NCBI RefSeq assembly: GCF_017591435.1
Contig: NC_059294.1
Span: 18,874,475 to 18,938,474 of the forward strand
DNA length: 64,000 nt
Direction of reading: 5' to 3'
Source of the DNA: Portunus trituberculatus
Lineage: Eukaryota > Arthropoda > Malacostraca > Decapoda > Portunidae
Part shown: in pieces, positions 1-10,374 of the stretch
How positions within the stretch are numbered: position 1 is the stretch's first letter
Layout: each line of letters opens with the position of its first letter
The notes under the pieces: generated by a model
What the model was told of the DNA's origin: nothing
The model's database searches: none
The model's input: the letters and a program-made list of their open reading frames with translations, nothing else
Made by a program: the position numbers and the translations under genes

Positions 1-225
1 AAAGCAATGGAGTGGTTGCTGAGCAGGTAGTGGGGGTGGGTGGAGGAAGGGGGGTGTGAGGGCTTCCCATTTCCTATGAACCCTACCTCCTCTTCCTTCA
101 CTATGAGAAAATTTTAGGGGGTTCTTATATATTCTGCGTCAGGGAAAGAGAGAGTCCACCTCTCTTCCTAGTCATGTGAAACAGGTAAGTGTGCAAAAAT
201 ATTTTTTATACTTGAAAAATAATTT

Positions 226-628
226 TCCAATATCCTTCACACACTGCCTCATCCTGATCTTCTTTACATGACCTCTTGTCCTTCCATCTTCTTTTATCAC
301 CAGCACCAGGTCTTCCTTGTCTATCTTTTCAATGCTATTGACTATCTTGTACATTGTTATTAGGTCTCCCTGTTCTCTTTTATTTTGTAAGGTTGGTAGT
401 CCCATTCCCTTCAACCGTTCTTCATAGGTTAGGTCCTTTAGTTCCAGCACCATCTTTGTAGCAATCTTCTGTATCTGTTCTAATCTTCTGATATCCTATT
501 TAGAGCTCAGAGACCACAACACAGCTGCACATTCCAGCTTTGGATGTATCATGCTTGTGATGATTTTTTCATCATATCTTTGTCCATGAATTGAAATGCC
601 ACTCTTACATTAGTCAACATTTTATATG

Positions 629-634
<6 letters not shown>
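226..634 (-). mobile_element. CR1-like LINE fragment (group D), RT C-terminal part
   Basis: On the minus strand this reads as the region just after the RT domain of a CR1-like LINE, with the landmarks LTYEERLKGMGLPTLQ, a KREQGDLITMYKIVN block and RGHVKKIRMRQ. It is close to the group D copy at 24550-24900. The copy is truncated at both ends: it begins on the minus strand directly after the (AC)n/(AT)n tract at 620-660 and loses similarity near 226, before the usual tail. It contains stops and has no catalytic residues, so it is a dead remnant. It ends about 60 bp upstream of host exon 1. Confidence 0.75.

Positions 635-635
<1 letters not shown>

Positions 636-660
<25 letters not shown>
636..660. 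repeat. (GT)n microsatellite
   Basis: About 12 GT units. On the minus strand this is the (AC)n tract that immediately precedes the truncated group D fragment, the same arrangement as at the other LINE 5' junctions in the window. Confidence 0.9.
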
Positions 661-692
661 ACCTTTCTTACTGATTATCTATCATCCAACAG

Positions 693-803
693 GTGGCTCA
701 TACCTCTGATAAGGCTAGGTCAGCAGCGACCTCTGTGTGAGGAAGATTTATTTGGTCATCGGGATGAGGATGACAGTCGTTTGTTGGGTGATGCCCTTCA
801 AAG
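693..803 (+). CDS. ABCC4-like: ABCC4/MRP4-like transporter, first exon in window
   Basis: This exon encodes the N-terminal cytosolic lead-in of an ABCC4-type (multidrug resistance-associated protein) ABC exporter. After one base completing a split Trp codon it reads WLIPLIRLGQQRPLCEEDLF, then an acidic stretch and LLGDALQ. That matches the family pattern W-L-N-P-L-F then G..R.L.E.D followed by an acidic segment before the first membrane helix. It is bounded by a pyrimidine-containing acceptor ending CAACAG and a donor AAG/GTGAGT. The first base fits a preceding exon ending in the conserved WW pair, which lies upstream of the window. In arthropods such genes are often named 'probable multidrug resistance-associated protein lethal(2)03659'. 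Family assignment is firm; the exact orthologue is inferred. Confidence 0.88.
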
Positions 804-922
804 GTGAGTTGTGTCAACTATAATTTACTTCACTCAAAACTACATACACAAATAAATTTTTTTTTTTACCATGAAATATCATAACTTTTTATTGTTGTTC
901 TCAAATAAGAAATGCCTTACAG

Positions 923-1057
923 GGAATGGGAGAAAGAGTGCCAGGAAAGCAAGACAAATAAGAGGCAGCCAAAATTTTACAAGGCGGTCTTAAAGTGTTT
1001 CAGACATTCCATCTTCACATCAAGTGTTGTTGCAGGCATTCAGGAATTTTTTATAAT
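923..1057 (+). CDS. ABCC4-like: ABCC4/MRP4-like transporter, second exon in window
   Basis: Joins in phase across a 119 bp intron (804-922); the split codon is Arg. It encodes a charged segment (EWEKECQESKTNKRQPKFY), then KAVLKCFRHSIFTSSVVAG, which aligns with the start of transmembrane helix 1 in ABCC4 proteins (family pattern 'L.RAI.KCY..S'). The acceptor is TTACAG. The donor GTAGGT follows ATA AT, leaving two bases that pair with the first base of the next exon to give Ile. The following intron is 5.3 kb and full of transposons. No stop or frameshift is present. Confidence 0.87.
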
Positions 1058-1267
1058 GTAGGTATTATGATATTTTTTATCATCAAGATATATGCATTTG
1101 GGTATTGGGATGCCTAAGCTGTCTCCATCACAACTGCTTCTCTTCATTATCCAACCATTATCTCATCTTGTTTTCCTCATTATGTATTCTCTCACTTCCA
1201 TTGCTTTCCTTATTTCTACCAACCACTTCATGAGCATTATAGATGTAGAACTGGGCACATCCCAGTG

Positions 1268-1490
1268 AGGTCCACCAACTATTGTCAAGATCAATGATAT
1301 TGTAACCACAAAACACCATGAGTATTGAGTGTCAGTCATACTGTCAAGGCATTCATTGGTGGGAGAGAGAAGTAAGAGGGTTTTAAAAAAGGTAAAGGGG
1401 TGCCTCCCACCAATGAATGCTTCAAGTGAAGCTCACTGTTGCAGTGTTTCATTATTACAATCACACCAGCCTTGACAGTGGTGGGTGGAT
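1268..1490. repeat. Imperfect foldback repeat
   Basis: The two halves, about 100 bp each, are imperfect inverted copies. The core is a perfect 17-bp inverted repeat (GCATTCATTGGTGGGAG at 1349-1365 and its complement at 1404-1420) around a 38-bp loop. It looks like a small MITE, but I could not define its ends or a target duplication. Confidence 0.5.
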
Positions 1491-1494
1491 CTTA

Positions 1495-2240
1495 TGGAAA
1501 TGTAGAATAATGATGAAGTTGATGAAATGCAAATTAGGGATGAAGGCTTGCAAGAAGCAAAGTTCATGCTACAAGAACATAGGTTTGGAGGTAAGAGAAC
1601 TCCATTTTTCCTTATATTATTTGGTAACCATAACCATTCAAATATTTGAAAAGAGGGGAAAAATTGTGTGAAATATTCTTTTTATAATATTATGAATTAG
1701 GAAATTATTATGGAATGGAATGCAAAATGCCATTTTATTAGAATAAAAGAAAAGACAAATCTTAAATAATGATTCTTTAAGTTGTAATAAATTTGAATGT
1801 TTATTCTTGACATAATCCCTAGTTTCTCTAGAAATCACTGATGTCTGTTGTGGGCAGTAGAAAATTCCTTAGTGTGGTTGACCCGCGTTGACTCAGACTA
1901 ATAGGGGAAAGGTTGGTCCGACAAATGTGAATGTCCAACTTAACCAATGCCTGTCTCCCTCTACATAAAAAAAGAGAAAAAGCAGGCAGTTCAACTCACT
2001 TTAAGGGGGCAGTGCAGGATTTATTTAGTTTTTAGGGATTAAAGATTTTGGGATTACTATTGTCTCTTCAAAACCTTCAGACTCTAAATTACCAGACAGT
2101 GTAGTTTATCTTTTGATGATTAAATATCCCTCCCACCATGCAGGAAGCTAATCTTAAATGTCTTGTGCAGTTGTGTCATAGCGTGACTCAAGCCCTACAT
2201 AATACATGGCCAGGCGTCAAGAGGGGAGGTGTTTCATTTA
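1495..2240. other. Intron sequence without recognisable features
   Basis: AT-rich intron DNA of the ABC transporter gene. Short open frames here have no recognisable domain. 1860-1990 is locally less AT-rich, but I could not assign it to a repeat family. Confidence 0.5.
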
Positions 2241-2244
2241 GCTC

Positions 2245-3552
2245 TCTACTTTTTCACTTCACAATCTTCTATCTGATCGCCAGTTTGACTTCCGTCAAGG
2301 TTGCTCTACTGGTAATCTTCTAGTTTTCCTTACTGAGTCTTAGTCATCCTCTTTTAGAGATTTGGGTGAAATTTTTGCTGTTGCATGAGACACATAAAAA
2401 GCTTTTGATAGTCTGACAAAGTTTTTATTTTAAAACTGCCCTCTTATGGTTTCTATCCTTCCTTCTCTTTGCAACTTTATCTCAAGTTTCCTTTCTGATT
2501 GTTGTATTGCAGCTGTGGTAGACAGCCACTCTTCTTCTCCTAAATCTATTAACAGTGGTGTTGCTCAAGGTGCTGTCCTATCACTCACTCTTTCTATTAT
2601 TCATTAATGACCCTCTTAACCAAACTTGCCCTATCCACTCCTACGCTGATAATTCCACCTTACACCTTTCCACATTCTTTAAACACTTTAAACACTTTAT
2701 TATATTTGTCTGTAATACACTTATAAGTTTATGGTACAATAAATTTGGAAAACAAACAGCCCCTTTTTTAAGCTCAAGCTTTTTGGGCACACTTAATATC
2801 TACTAAATACTGTAATACTTAACTAAGCTAAAACTAAAAACCTAACTGAAGATAATGCAAAAAATAGTATTGGAAAAACAAAGGACTTGGGGATAACTGA
2901 CATTAAGAGAACAGGAAGGAAATGGAAGAAAAAAAATTTTTTTACATGAAAAATGGAATCTGAATCGTAAATAACGATATATATGTTTTTGTGAATAATT
3001 AAACAGACAAAAATGCTAGAGGATATAAACTATTCAGAGACTTCCAACGCTTCAGGAAGTCAACAGATCATGCAGGGATGCCATAGAATGCCTGACTTCT
3101 GATCTTTCTAAGATTTCTGATTGGGGCAGAGAAAACCTAGTAGTTTTCAATGCCTCAAAAACTCAATTCCTCCATCTATCAACTTGACACAACCTTTGAG
3201 ACAACTATCTCCTCTTCTTCAATGACACTCAACTGTCTCCCTCTTCCGCACTGAATGTCTTCGGTCTGTCCTTTGCTCATATTGCTCATAATCTTAACTG
3301 GAAACTTCACATATCATCTCTTGCTAAAACAGCTATGAAGTTTAGGTGTTCTGCAGCAGTTTTCTCACCCCTCCAACTGCTAACTCTGTACAAGGGCCTT
3401 ATCTGTCATTGTATGGAGTACTTTTTGCATATTTGGGGGGATTTCCTCTCTTACAGTTTTATTAGATAGGGTGGAATCAAAAGCTTTTCATCTCATCAAC
3501 TCCCCTCCTCTGACTGACTTTTCAGCCTTGTTCTTACCACGAAAATGTTGAA
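2245..3552 (+). mobile_element. Decayed LINE of a second lineage (group C), RT fragment
   Basis: A pyrimidine-rich, codon-broken copy of an RT-encoding LINE unrelated to groups A-F. Readable landmarks are a degenerate SDRQFDFRQGCSTGNLL (RT finger/palm), INSGVAQGAVLS (motif B) and a remnant of the YADD catalytic motif as YADN. The C-terminal part runs on to RVESKAFHLIN-like sequence at about 3470-3500. The better copy at 29264-30345 shows the same order. This copy is 5'-truncated, broken by an insertion at 2681-3032, and passes directly into a minus-strand Penelope-like element near 3552. It is non-functional. Confidence 0.7.
2681..3032. repeat. Insertion (about 350 bp) inside the group C LINE
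   Basis: The matching copy at 29400-29440 runs from its 'ttccacgttcttt' directly into 'cagagac', while here about 350 bp of AT-rich sequence separates these points. It is therefore a later insertion. I see no coding capacity and cannot assign a family. Boundaries are good to about 10 bp. Confidence 0.55.
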
Positions 3553-4796
3553 TTGAGGATTGCACAGTTTCCTCATTTGCAGGAGAACTTATAAACGACA
3601 TGTGACTTTTGAGTCATCTCCTTCGTTTGCTCAAGGCTGTTTCATAGTAAAAGCTGGCTTGTTTTCTTATTTTTGTAGAGAATCTGAAATTTAATTTTCT
3701 TCTCATCATCAGTTGGCTTAACATTCCTGTGTACTATGTTCATTATTCTTTCTTCCTCTTTGTACTTGGTGGAAAAGAATGCCCTGTAGTAAATTATAAT
3801 ATCCATCTTGTTTTCTTCGGGAGTGTTGCTGGGGTTGTACCAACGGTCTATGATCTTGTTAGTAGAGCGCATGATGTCTCCTTCGTTGAAGCCGTTATTC
3901 ACAAGTATTTGCGTGAACCGTTCAATTTCTTGGTGTACATATTTCCAGGTGCTGCAGTGTGTGAGCGCTCTTCTTATATATGCATTGACTGTGGAGTCCT
4001 TGTACCTCTGGGGGCACTCACTTTTTCCATTCAGGCAGTGTCCTGAGTTGGTAGTTTTGACTTAAACTTCAGTGTTGAAGGAATTTTTCTCTTGCCTAAC
4101 TAGAAGGAAGGGCATGGAGTTGTTAATGCTATTTTTGATGGTGAATTTCAGGCCAGATTCTTCTTGAAGGTGGCATCTGAGTTGCTCAACCTCAGTTTTG
4201 TCTTCAGCTTGAATAAAGATGTCATCGATGTAGCGGCATTATATGCTGGGTTTCTTGTGCATGCTAAAAAATTTCCTCTTCTGTTGATCCCATGAAGAAG
4301 TTTGCTAGTAGTACGGTGAACCCATTGCTACACCGTTAATCTGGCAGTATTTATTTCCTTGGGGGCATGTAAAAGGTGCCTCTTTGGTACAGATCTCAAG
4401 CAATTCTCGCAAAATATCTTCCTTGATGTCGAGTGGCAATGTGGAGTTGTTGTGGTAGATGCAGTTTATAATACAGTTGATAGTTTGCTCAACAGGGACA
4501 TTTGTAAATAGGGTTTTCATGTCGAGTGATGCAACCTTTCCATTCGCTTCTCTGGTGCGGAGAATATCCAAAAAATCCGAAGTTGATTGTAGGCTGTATG
4601 TTGCAGGTACATAGGGAGTGAGGATGCTGCAGAATCTTTTGGTGAGATTGTATGTAGATGTCGGAATCTGTGATATGCTAGGGTGTAGTTTATTGCCAGG
4701 TTTGTGGGGTCTTGATGTTACTGTAACAGTAGCCCATACGGTATTCACTGGAGAGCTTCTTGAATTTCATGTTCTTGCTGCTAGTGTTGTTCTTCA

Positions 4797-4798
<2 letters not shown>
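3553..4798 (-). pseudogene. Penelope-like retroelement, RT and linker fragment
   Basis: On the minus strand the order is that of Penelope-like RTs. First comes HKPGNKLHPSISQIPTSTYN, then VASLDMKTLFTNVPVEQTI (motif A with its Asp), then APFTCPQGNKYCQINGVAMG (motif B). CRYIDDIFIQAED (catalytic motif C, Asp-Asp present) follows, and then a thumb region with FNEGDIMRSTNKIIDRWYNP. The end resembles the conserved KNKKTSQL...HVVYKFSC linker that normally leads into the GIY-YIG endonuclease, which is missing. In-frame stops lie just before the YIDD motif and in the thumb, and there are frame changes. The longest open part is 4305-4748. Bounded by an AT microsatellite upstream and the group C LINE downstream. 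Confidence 0.82.

Positions 4799-4881
<83 letters not shown>
4799..4881. repeat. (AT)n microsatellite
   Basis: About 41 uninterrupted AT units separating the Penelope-like fragment from a Tigger-like transposon. TA targets inside it probably received the transposon. Confidence 0.95.
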
Positions 4882-4883
<2 letters not shown>

Positions 4884-4886
<3 letters not shown>

Positions 4887-5794
4887 GCAACCCCCCCTTA
4901 ACGAAGGTTCACACAACGAAATTTTGCTACAACGAAGGTTTAATTTTACTACCATCTGGTTGTTTAATGAACACCAAACTCGCTTTAACAAAATTTTATC
5001 CAGGTAATTTTTTCCAAGTTTGAAAGCCTCGCCGTATCGCACAAGCCGGCAGGCTTTTGAATACACCAGTGCCTCTCGTGGACAAAACGCGCACCACTCA
5101 CTCCCCTAGTTCAAAACAATAACAGCGTCAGCAGCAGCTTGTCTTCCCTCGCTCTACATGCCACCAAAACGCCCTGCAATGTTGCCTAGCGTTGCTAAGA
5201 AGACCAGGAAGTCTCTTACTCTCGAAGTGAAGCTGGATATTATTCACAGACACGAGAGGCGAGAAAACTAATAGCATTGCTTCCCGCTATGGCTTGACTC
5301 CATCTACTGTCTACTATTTTCAAGTCAGCAGACTATATTAAGAAGGCTGGTGAGATCATATCTTCCTTGCAAGCTAAAAGAACCACCTGAACTCATGACT
5401 GCAATGGATAAAGTGGAAATGTGGTACATAAGTTTTGTATGCGGTACAATGATGCCCTTTGTTTACATTCCACAGGTTGCCAGCTAGCGTATTTCCCGCT
5501 CCACTCTCCTTCCCTTCATAAATTTAAGATCATCAACATTATAAAGTTACTTAATACATACATTAGTGTACATTATAATGACTTAATCTTAAATTAAACT
5601 GCTTAAATGTTTAACTTCATAATTTTTACTTTCGTTAAACCTTTTATTGTACTGTGATGCACTCGTGCTTTGTTTGCCCTCAATGGAAGCTCAAGTCAGG
5701 GGTTAAACTTGTTATAATTGGTTCGTTTAACGAAAATTCGCTTAATGAAGGGTTTTTTAGGAACGTAAGCCCTTTGTTAAGTGGGGGCTGCCTG
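4884..5794 (+). mobile_element. pogo/Tigger-type DNA transposon, internally deleted
   Basis: The termini are inverted: the left end begins CAGGCAACCCCCCCTTAACG, and the complement of the right end begins CAGGCAGCCCCCACTTAAC. CAGGCA ends rich in C are typical of the Tigger branch of Tc1/mariner transposons. The right flank is TA; the left flank reads CA and may be a mutated TA. At about 0.9 kb it is far too short for a full transposase gene, and only an N-terminal coding piece at 5158-5320 remains. It is non-autonomous. Confidence 0.75.
5158..5320 (+). pseudogene. pogo/Tigger transposase N-terminal fragment
   Basis: Starts MPPKRPAMLPSVAKKTRK and continues SLTLEVKLDIIHRHERRE, then reaches a stop. 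In the next frame the reading continues NSIASRYGLTPSTVY. Together these make the first helix-turn-helix (psq/CENP-B N-terminal type) of pogo-like transposases, which binds the element's own ends: basic start, 'L..E.K..II...E', then 'IA..YGL..STV'. One frameshift and later stops destroy it, and the catalytic DDE domain is absent. Confidence 0.7.
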
Positions 5795-5827
5795 TATATA
5801 TATAAGTCTCTTACTCTCGAAGTGAAG

Positions 5828-6230
5828 CTCGACCCTCGAAACAACGGACCTCCCATCAACGGATTTCGGAAACTACGGACAAATTCTGGAGTCTGGTTTA
5901 ATCTACGGACGAATATTAAAATGCGCGTGGTTGTCCGTTCCCGGCAAATTATTGTCCGGTAGGTGGCGGGTTGGTCGTGTCATCAGCTGTTGGCCGCCAT
6001 GTTTAATCTTCAGTCCGTGCATTTTCAACTGACAGTGAACATTGTCCAGTACTTACCACGGCTTTTTTATGCATTTGTACCCTTCCCATGAGTGCTTGAA
6101 TGATTTCTTAATGATTACACAGTATTTTACGTACATTTTATACAGTTTTTTTACGTACTTTTGCAAAGCGGATTTTTACAACTTATGGACAGGGTTGTGC
6201 ACGTATTTGTCCATTGTTTCGAGGGTCGAG

Positions 6231-6232
<2 letters not shown>
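5828..6232. mobile_element. Short inverted-repeat element (MITE) with CTCGACCCTCG ends
   Basis: The left end reads CTCGACCCTCGAAACAACGG; the complement of the right end reads CTCGACCCTCGAAACAATGG. The body of about 405 bp is non-coding. Just left of it (5804-5829) is a second copy of about 25 bp of the Tigger transposase gene, identical to 5210-5235, so this element probably sits inside another, mostly lost Tigger copy. Confidence 0.65.
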
Positions 6233-6301
<69 letters not shown>

Positions 6302-6345
6302 TTATTATTATTATTATTAATATTGTATATTTATTTATTTATTTT
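6233..6345. repeat. AT-rich microsatellite run
   Basis: (TA)n to 6297, then ATT/ATTT repeats up to the TTTTTTCAG acceptor of host exon 3. The microsatellite therefore forms the branch-point and polypyrimidine neighbourhood of that exon. Confidence 0.9.
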
Positions 6346-6350
6346 TTCAG

Positions 6351-6555
6351 AATTGGGCAACCATTGGTTCTTCTGGAATTAATTCGCTATTTTTCTGGAA
6401 AAGAAGGCTATACGAATATCCATGGTTGGATCTATTCCTCTGGCATTGGAATTCTATCTCTTATTTATGTTTTCACACATTATTTTTATAACTGGATAAC
6501 TAACATACAGGGGATGCAAATGAAGATAGCATGCAGTACACTTGTCTACAGAAAG
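6351..6555 (+). CDS. ABCC4-like: ABCC4/MRP4-like transporter, third exon in window
   Basis: Encodes the end of transmembrane helix 1, the first external loop and helix 2 of the first membrane domain. IGQPLVLLELIRYFSG corresponds to the family's 'QP..LG.II.YF', and GILSLIYVFTHYFYNW is a hydrophobic helix. The exon ends MQMKIACSTLVYRK, matching the family's 'G.RLR.A.C..IYRKAL' coupling-helix region. Acceptor TTTTTTCAG, donor AAG/GTATGA. The first base completes the Ile codon from the previous exon and the end is phase 0. There is no internal stop. Confidence 0.92.
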
Positions 6556-6858
6556 GTATGATTTTTAACGAATTATATTTTTCATTATGTGTACATATAC
6601 TGATGTGCAACAAAGATAAAAGAGAAAAGGCTGGTGTTTATAAGTGGGCGTTATCACGGTAAATTATTGCTATAAATAATTACGATAACGATGTCTGGTT
6701 ATCAGTTCTCTGATGATTATTTTTCCCTTGTTATTGATTTATCGGTATTGACATTACTTTCAAACTAGTGATAATTGGTATTTTTTGGAAATGGAATTTT
6801 TTTTTATTTATATCAATGTTGTCATTGATAGTATTGAATTTTTTTATTTGTCAACTTA

Positions 6859-7645
6859 CCGTATTTAATGGTTCATAAGACGTACACACCTTTTCCTCCA
6901 AAAACAAGTCTCAGGAAGTGACCCAGTGTCCCATGAGGCCAAGGTTTAGTATTGAGACACTGGTTGGTGGCAACAGAGGCTCAAAAGTCAATCCCCAGAC
7001 ATCTTAATTGTAAACAAAGCGATGATAGGTACTACACCACAAAACAACTCTTTCTTTCAAGGTACAAATATATAGTAGGTCACATTTACTAGTAATTCAC
7101 ATAGTGACACCAGTCAGGAAAAAATTGCCAAGTGACCCTGCACCAAGCATTGTATGAACCAAAACAAACTTGGTCGGTGATGGTGATCTTGATCTTGACA
7201 CAAGGAAACATCACTGTTCTTTATTGTGATGCCACTACTCATTGAAGTAAGACACTCTTTCATACAATTAAAATTAGACCTGTCTTTTAACATTCTTACC
7301 TTGCATACATGTAAAAATAATGATAGAAAAATTATGATTACTAGCCTAGTAATTTCTGACTCTCACAGTCACTGCCAAAGCCATATGCCAGATATATGTT
7401 TACATCTCACAAGTCACAGCAGGATTGATGTGTAGCCTACTAGCAAAGATCATAGTTTTTAAGTGCAAAATATTGGGATCTAATAATGATCTAAATGCAT
7501 GCGAGTCTTCAAATATCAGGTGAAATCCTTCACTTAATATTCAGAGCTTAAATCTGCGCATTTATTTATTTTTTCTCATTTCAACATCTGCCAAAAGTGA
7601 GGTGCATCTTATGAGCCCATGCATCTTTTGAACCATCAAATCCTG
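6859..7645. mobile_element. Inverted-repeat DNA element with TA flanks
   Basis: The ends are similar in inverted orientation: the left begins CCGTATTTAATGGTTCATAA and the complement of the right begins CAGGATTTGATGGTTCAAAA. TA dinucleotides lie just outside (6857-6858 and 7646-7647), as in Tc1/mariner-type insertions. The interior (about 0.8 kb) has no recognisable transposase. Sequences outside it at about 6645-6700 and 7700-7770 (GGGCG-type ends) are also weakly inverted, so it may be nested in an older foldback element. Confidence 0.5.
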
Positions 7646-7988
7646 TACATATATTGGTGATCTGGCGATAAATTTACAGGTAGTTATCAATTGCCAGTTA
7701 TCGTTGATAAGGTTATCATTATTGAACTATCAGCTGTCGTGATGTTTTATCGTAATTGCGCCCAACTATGCTAATGTTGAATCTTATATAGTTAATCAGT
7801 TATGAAATTAGGAGTGAAGTTAAGGTAAATGTCCTATCCTATGATAAGGACAAAATATTTAGAACGAAATATTTAATGTTTTCATGCAATATTTTATTTT
7901 TACCTGTGTATTTGTCAATCAGTGTAGATGAAAATTCATCTTTTCAATCACTGGTTATTATATTTTGAGGGTATAACTAAGGTCTGTA

Positions 7989-9422
7989 CAGTCGGCGCCT
8001 CTTGACGTGATCGCGCGCTAAACAATATACACATTATGATTTCGATTGAAAGAAATGGTCAAACTACGAGACAGAATGAAACACAAATTGTTGTGGATAC
8101 TTATTAACTTATCTTTTATTTACTAATGGGGTATCCTTTTCGTTTTTTCACTTCCTTCAAACGACTAGGGAGAGAATCCGCGACCTTCATCGCCATTTCT
8201 CGTGGTATGCTGTTCCAAGCTTGACGAAGTGCTCTCTCTAATTTTGGCAGTGTGGAGGTATCTTCGTTTCTCAGCTTTCCCTTCACGATAGCCCAGAGGT
8301 TCTCAATGGGTGATATGTCTGGACTGTTGGCCAGCCAGTCAGAAATGCACTCTACCTCACTTGCAGCAAGCCATTCCTTGACGGTGTGTGCAGTGTTGCA
8401 TGGGTGCCGTCCTGCTGCAGCACCTCAGCACCAGTCGCTGCAAAACAGTCAGCCAGATGAATGTCTGAAAGACTGCGGTAGACGTTCTTGGTGACTGACT
8501 GGCCTTTAGGGAAGACATGCAGCTCAGCCATGTCCCCATATGAGAATGCACCCCACATCATAAGGGTGGGAGGGTGTTTAGTAGACTTGGCGGTAAACTT
8601 TGGATGGTATGGGTCTGATCCTTTCCGACGCCACACCATCTTGCCTTTTGTGTCACTGACTCTGAATGCTGATTCATCAGTCCACAAGACTCTCCTCCAC
8701 TCATCTACAGTCCATGTGCTGTATTTACGTGCAAATGCCAGCCTCTTTTTTCGTTGTGCCTCAGAAACAAAAGGCTTGTTGCGAGCACGATATTTCTTAA
8801 ATTCTAATTTTTTTCTAGATATTTTTCTGTATCATTCTTACACTGACTTCCTGGAGAAGTGCTAGATTCTGTTCCTTAATCTGTCGTGCTGTAAGGGTGG
8901 GATTTGCATCCAACTGGCGGCCTATGTGAGTCAGAGTTCTGTCACTAATCTTAGGTTGCCATCCCCCACCATGTTTGTGGTAGGGAATCTCACGGTCTCC
9001 AGATGCCTTAAGTTTTAACACGAGGCGGCGGACTGCCACTGGGTTAACACCTGTTTCAAGATTAATTTCCTTGTTTTTTTTTACCTAATCTATAGGCCTT
9101 AATCACTTCCACAATACCATATTCACTTGTGTAAACTTTGGACATTGTGGTAAACTTTCAGCAACACAATTTGCATTTGCAACACAGGGTCGCAGACGGG
9201 GTAGTGGTGGCGGCACGTAAGAGAAGGCACGCGTCCTTATTAGTCAACCGTATTCAAAACTAACTGCTACTGTGGCCTAAAGTGATGGGTGTGAAGTCGA
9301 TCAAGTTGCCATGTAGTCATTTTGCCCTCGAGCGGTTTCTTGGGGTGCTGCAGTGAAGAAATGACAAATACGCAAATTTGCCGCGCGCTCGCAGCCGCGA
9401 TCACGTCGAGAGGCGCCGACTG
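7989..9422 (-). mobile_element. Tc1-type DNA transposon with DD34E transposase remnant
   Basis: Complete structure. TA target duplication (7987-7988 and 9423-9424) flanks inverted ends of about 30 bp: left CAGTCGGCGCCTCTTGACGT, and the complement of the right CAGTCGGCGCCTCTCGACGT. The length of 1434 bp is normal for the family. The transposase gene runs on the minus strand. It is close to complete but frameshifted, which suggests fairly recent loss of activity. The end sequence is GC-rich against an AT-rich intron. Confidence 0.88.
8116..9145 (-). pseudogene. Tc1-like transposase (DD34E), frameshifted
   Basis: The cut-and-paste transposase of the surrounding transposon. The N-terminus starts MSKVYTSEYGIVEVIKAYRL (first helix-turn-helix). 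A second DNA-binding segment, HIGRQLDANPTLTARQIKEQ, follows, and then the catalytic domain MWTDESAF (first Asp), MMWGAFSYGD, and VLQQDGTHA (second Asp). The last motif is SPDISPIENLW (Glu). After allowing for one frameshift, 34 residues separate the second Asp and the Glu. The gene ends at a TAA at 8116-8118. The span of about 343 codons is the usual family size, but several frameshifts and a stop near 8815 split it, with open parts at 8815-9039 and 8352-8687. Confidence 0.85.
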
Positions 9423-9424
9423 TA

Positions 9425-10128
9425 TATTTGTATGTGAGAACAGTAATGGTAGTGGGTATGAGTACAACTGCTTTTATTTAAAATTCCTGTTGGTTGTCCT
9501 CATAAAGCTCCATTCCCAAATGTTTAAGATGTCCAATTTGTACTTATTGTTGATCTTTTACTTCAACTTCTCCCGCTTCTGACCTCTAACAGCTTTCATC
9601 ATCAGTCTTCATAACAAGGATCTGTTCAACACATTGTTTCTTTTTTGCATTTCATATTGCAGATCCTTGCTGCTATCTACAACTGTAACAATATCATCAC
9701 CTAGTCAAGCATTGGTAGATATTAGTATTCTATAGACTTTACTATGCACTTAGATAATTTTTGAAAATCTGCTTGTCATTTTCATATTATATAATCAATC
9801 TAATCTAATTTGATTGCTGTAAATTGGTGTAGTTTACCATCTTTCCACATACAGTTTTGACTTAATTTAATTTAAAAAATAAGTTAAGGGAATTTTTTTT
9901 TTTTTTTTTTTTTTTTTTATAAACAAAATGAATGGTACTCATGCAAGATAGACTTAGTTTGCTGTAGAAAGTGTGTGTTCATTTTTAGAGTCAGACTTAT
10001 GTTGGAACTGCTGATTACTGATTGTGATTACAATGTAAACAAACAATCATTCACCAGATCTTTACTAAACTGTAATTCATGATGACATATAATTATGTTA
10101 TGTATGTATTAATCTGAGTGTCCATCAG
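9425..10128. other. Intron sequence, poly(T) tract only
   Basis: AT-rich intron with a run of about 27 T at 9892-9919. I see no gene or repeat family. Confidence 0.5.
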
Positions 10129-10260
10129 ATGCTGCGAGTGAGCACAGGGGCAGCAAACAAGATACCTGTTGGACAGATGGTGAACATGTTCTCCAATGAT
10201 ATAGGCTATTTTGAATCATGTTCTTTTTACTTATGTTATGCTTGGATTGCACCAATTCAG
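10129..10260 (+). CDS. ABCC4-like: ABCC4/MRP4-like transporter, fourth exon in window
   Basis: Encodes the cytosolic loop between helices 2 and 3 plus the start of helix 3: MLRVSTGAANKIPVGQMVNM, then FSNDIGYFES. The family hallmark here is 'TTG.IVNLLSNDV.KFD', and the aligned VGQMVNMFSNDIGYFE is diagnostic of ABCC proteins. Phase 0 at both ends, 44 codons. Acceptor TCCATCAG, donor CAG/GTAAAT. A 114 bp intron follows. Confidence 0.92.
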
Positions 10261-10374
10261 GTAAATCTTTGAATATTCTTACGTAATCACTTGTTTACTT
10301 GATTCTATATATTGAGAGTTTATTTTATTGTATCATGTTTATCACTGTCATTAAAATGCCTGTAAATTTTCCAG

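Noticed and set aside
1..180. First exon of the transporter upstream of 693
   Set aside because: I looked for the conserved N-terminal segment leading to the WW pair but found no matching frame with a donor; it must lie outside the window.
4690..5066. Open frames reading YIYIYI across (AT)n tracts (also near 6160-6560, 30280-30580, 32480-33060)
   Set aside because: They are translations of microsatellites with short unique flanks, not proteins.
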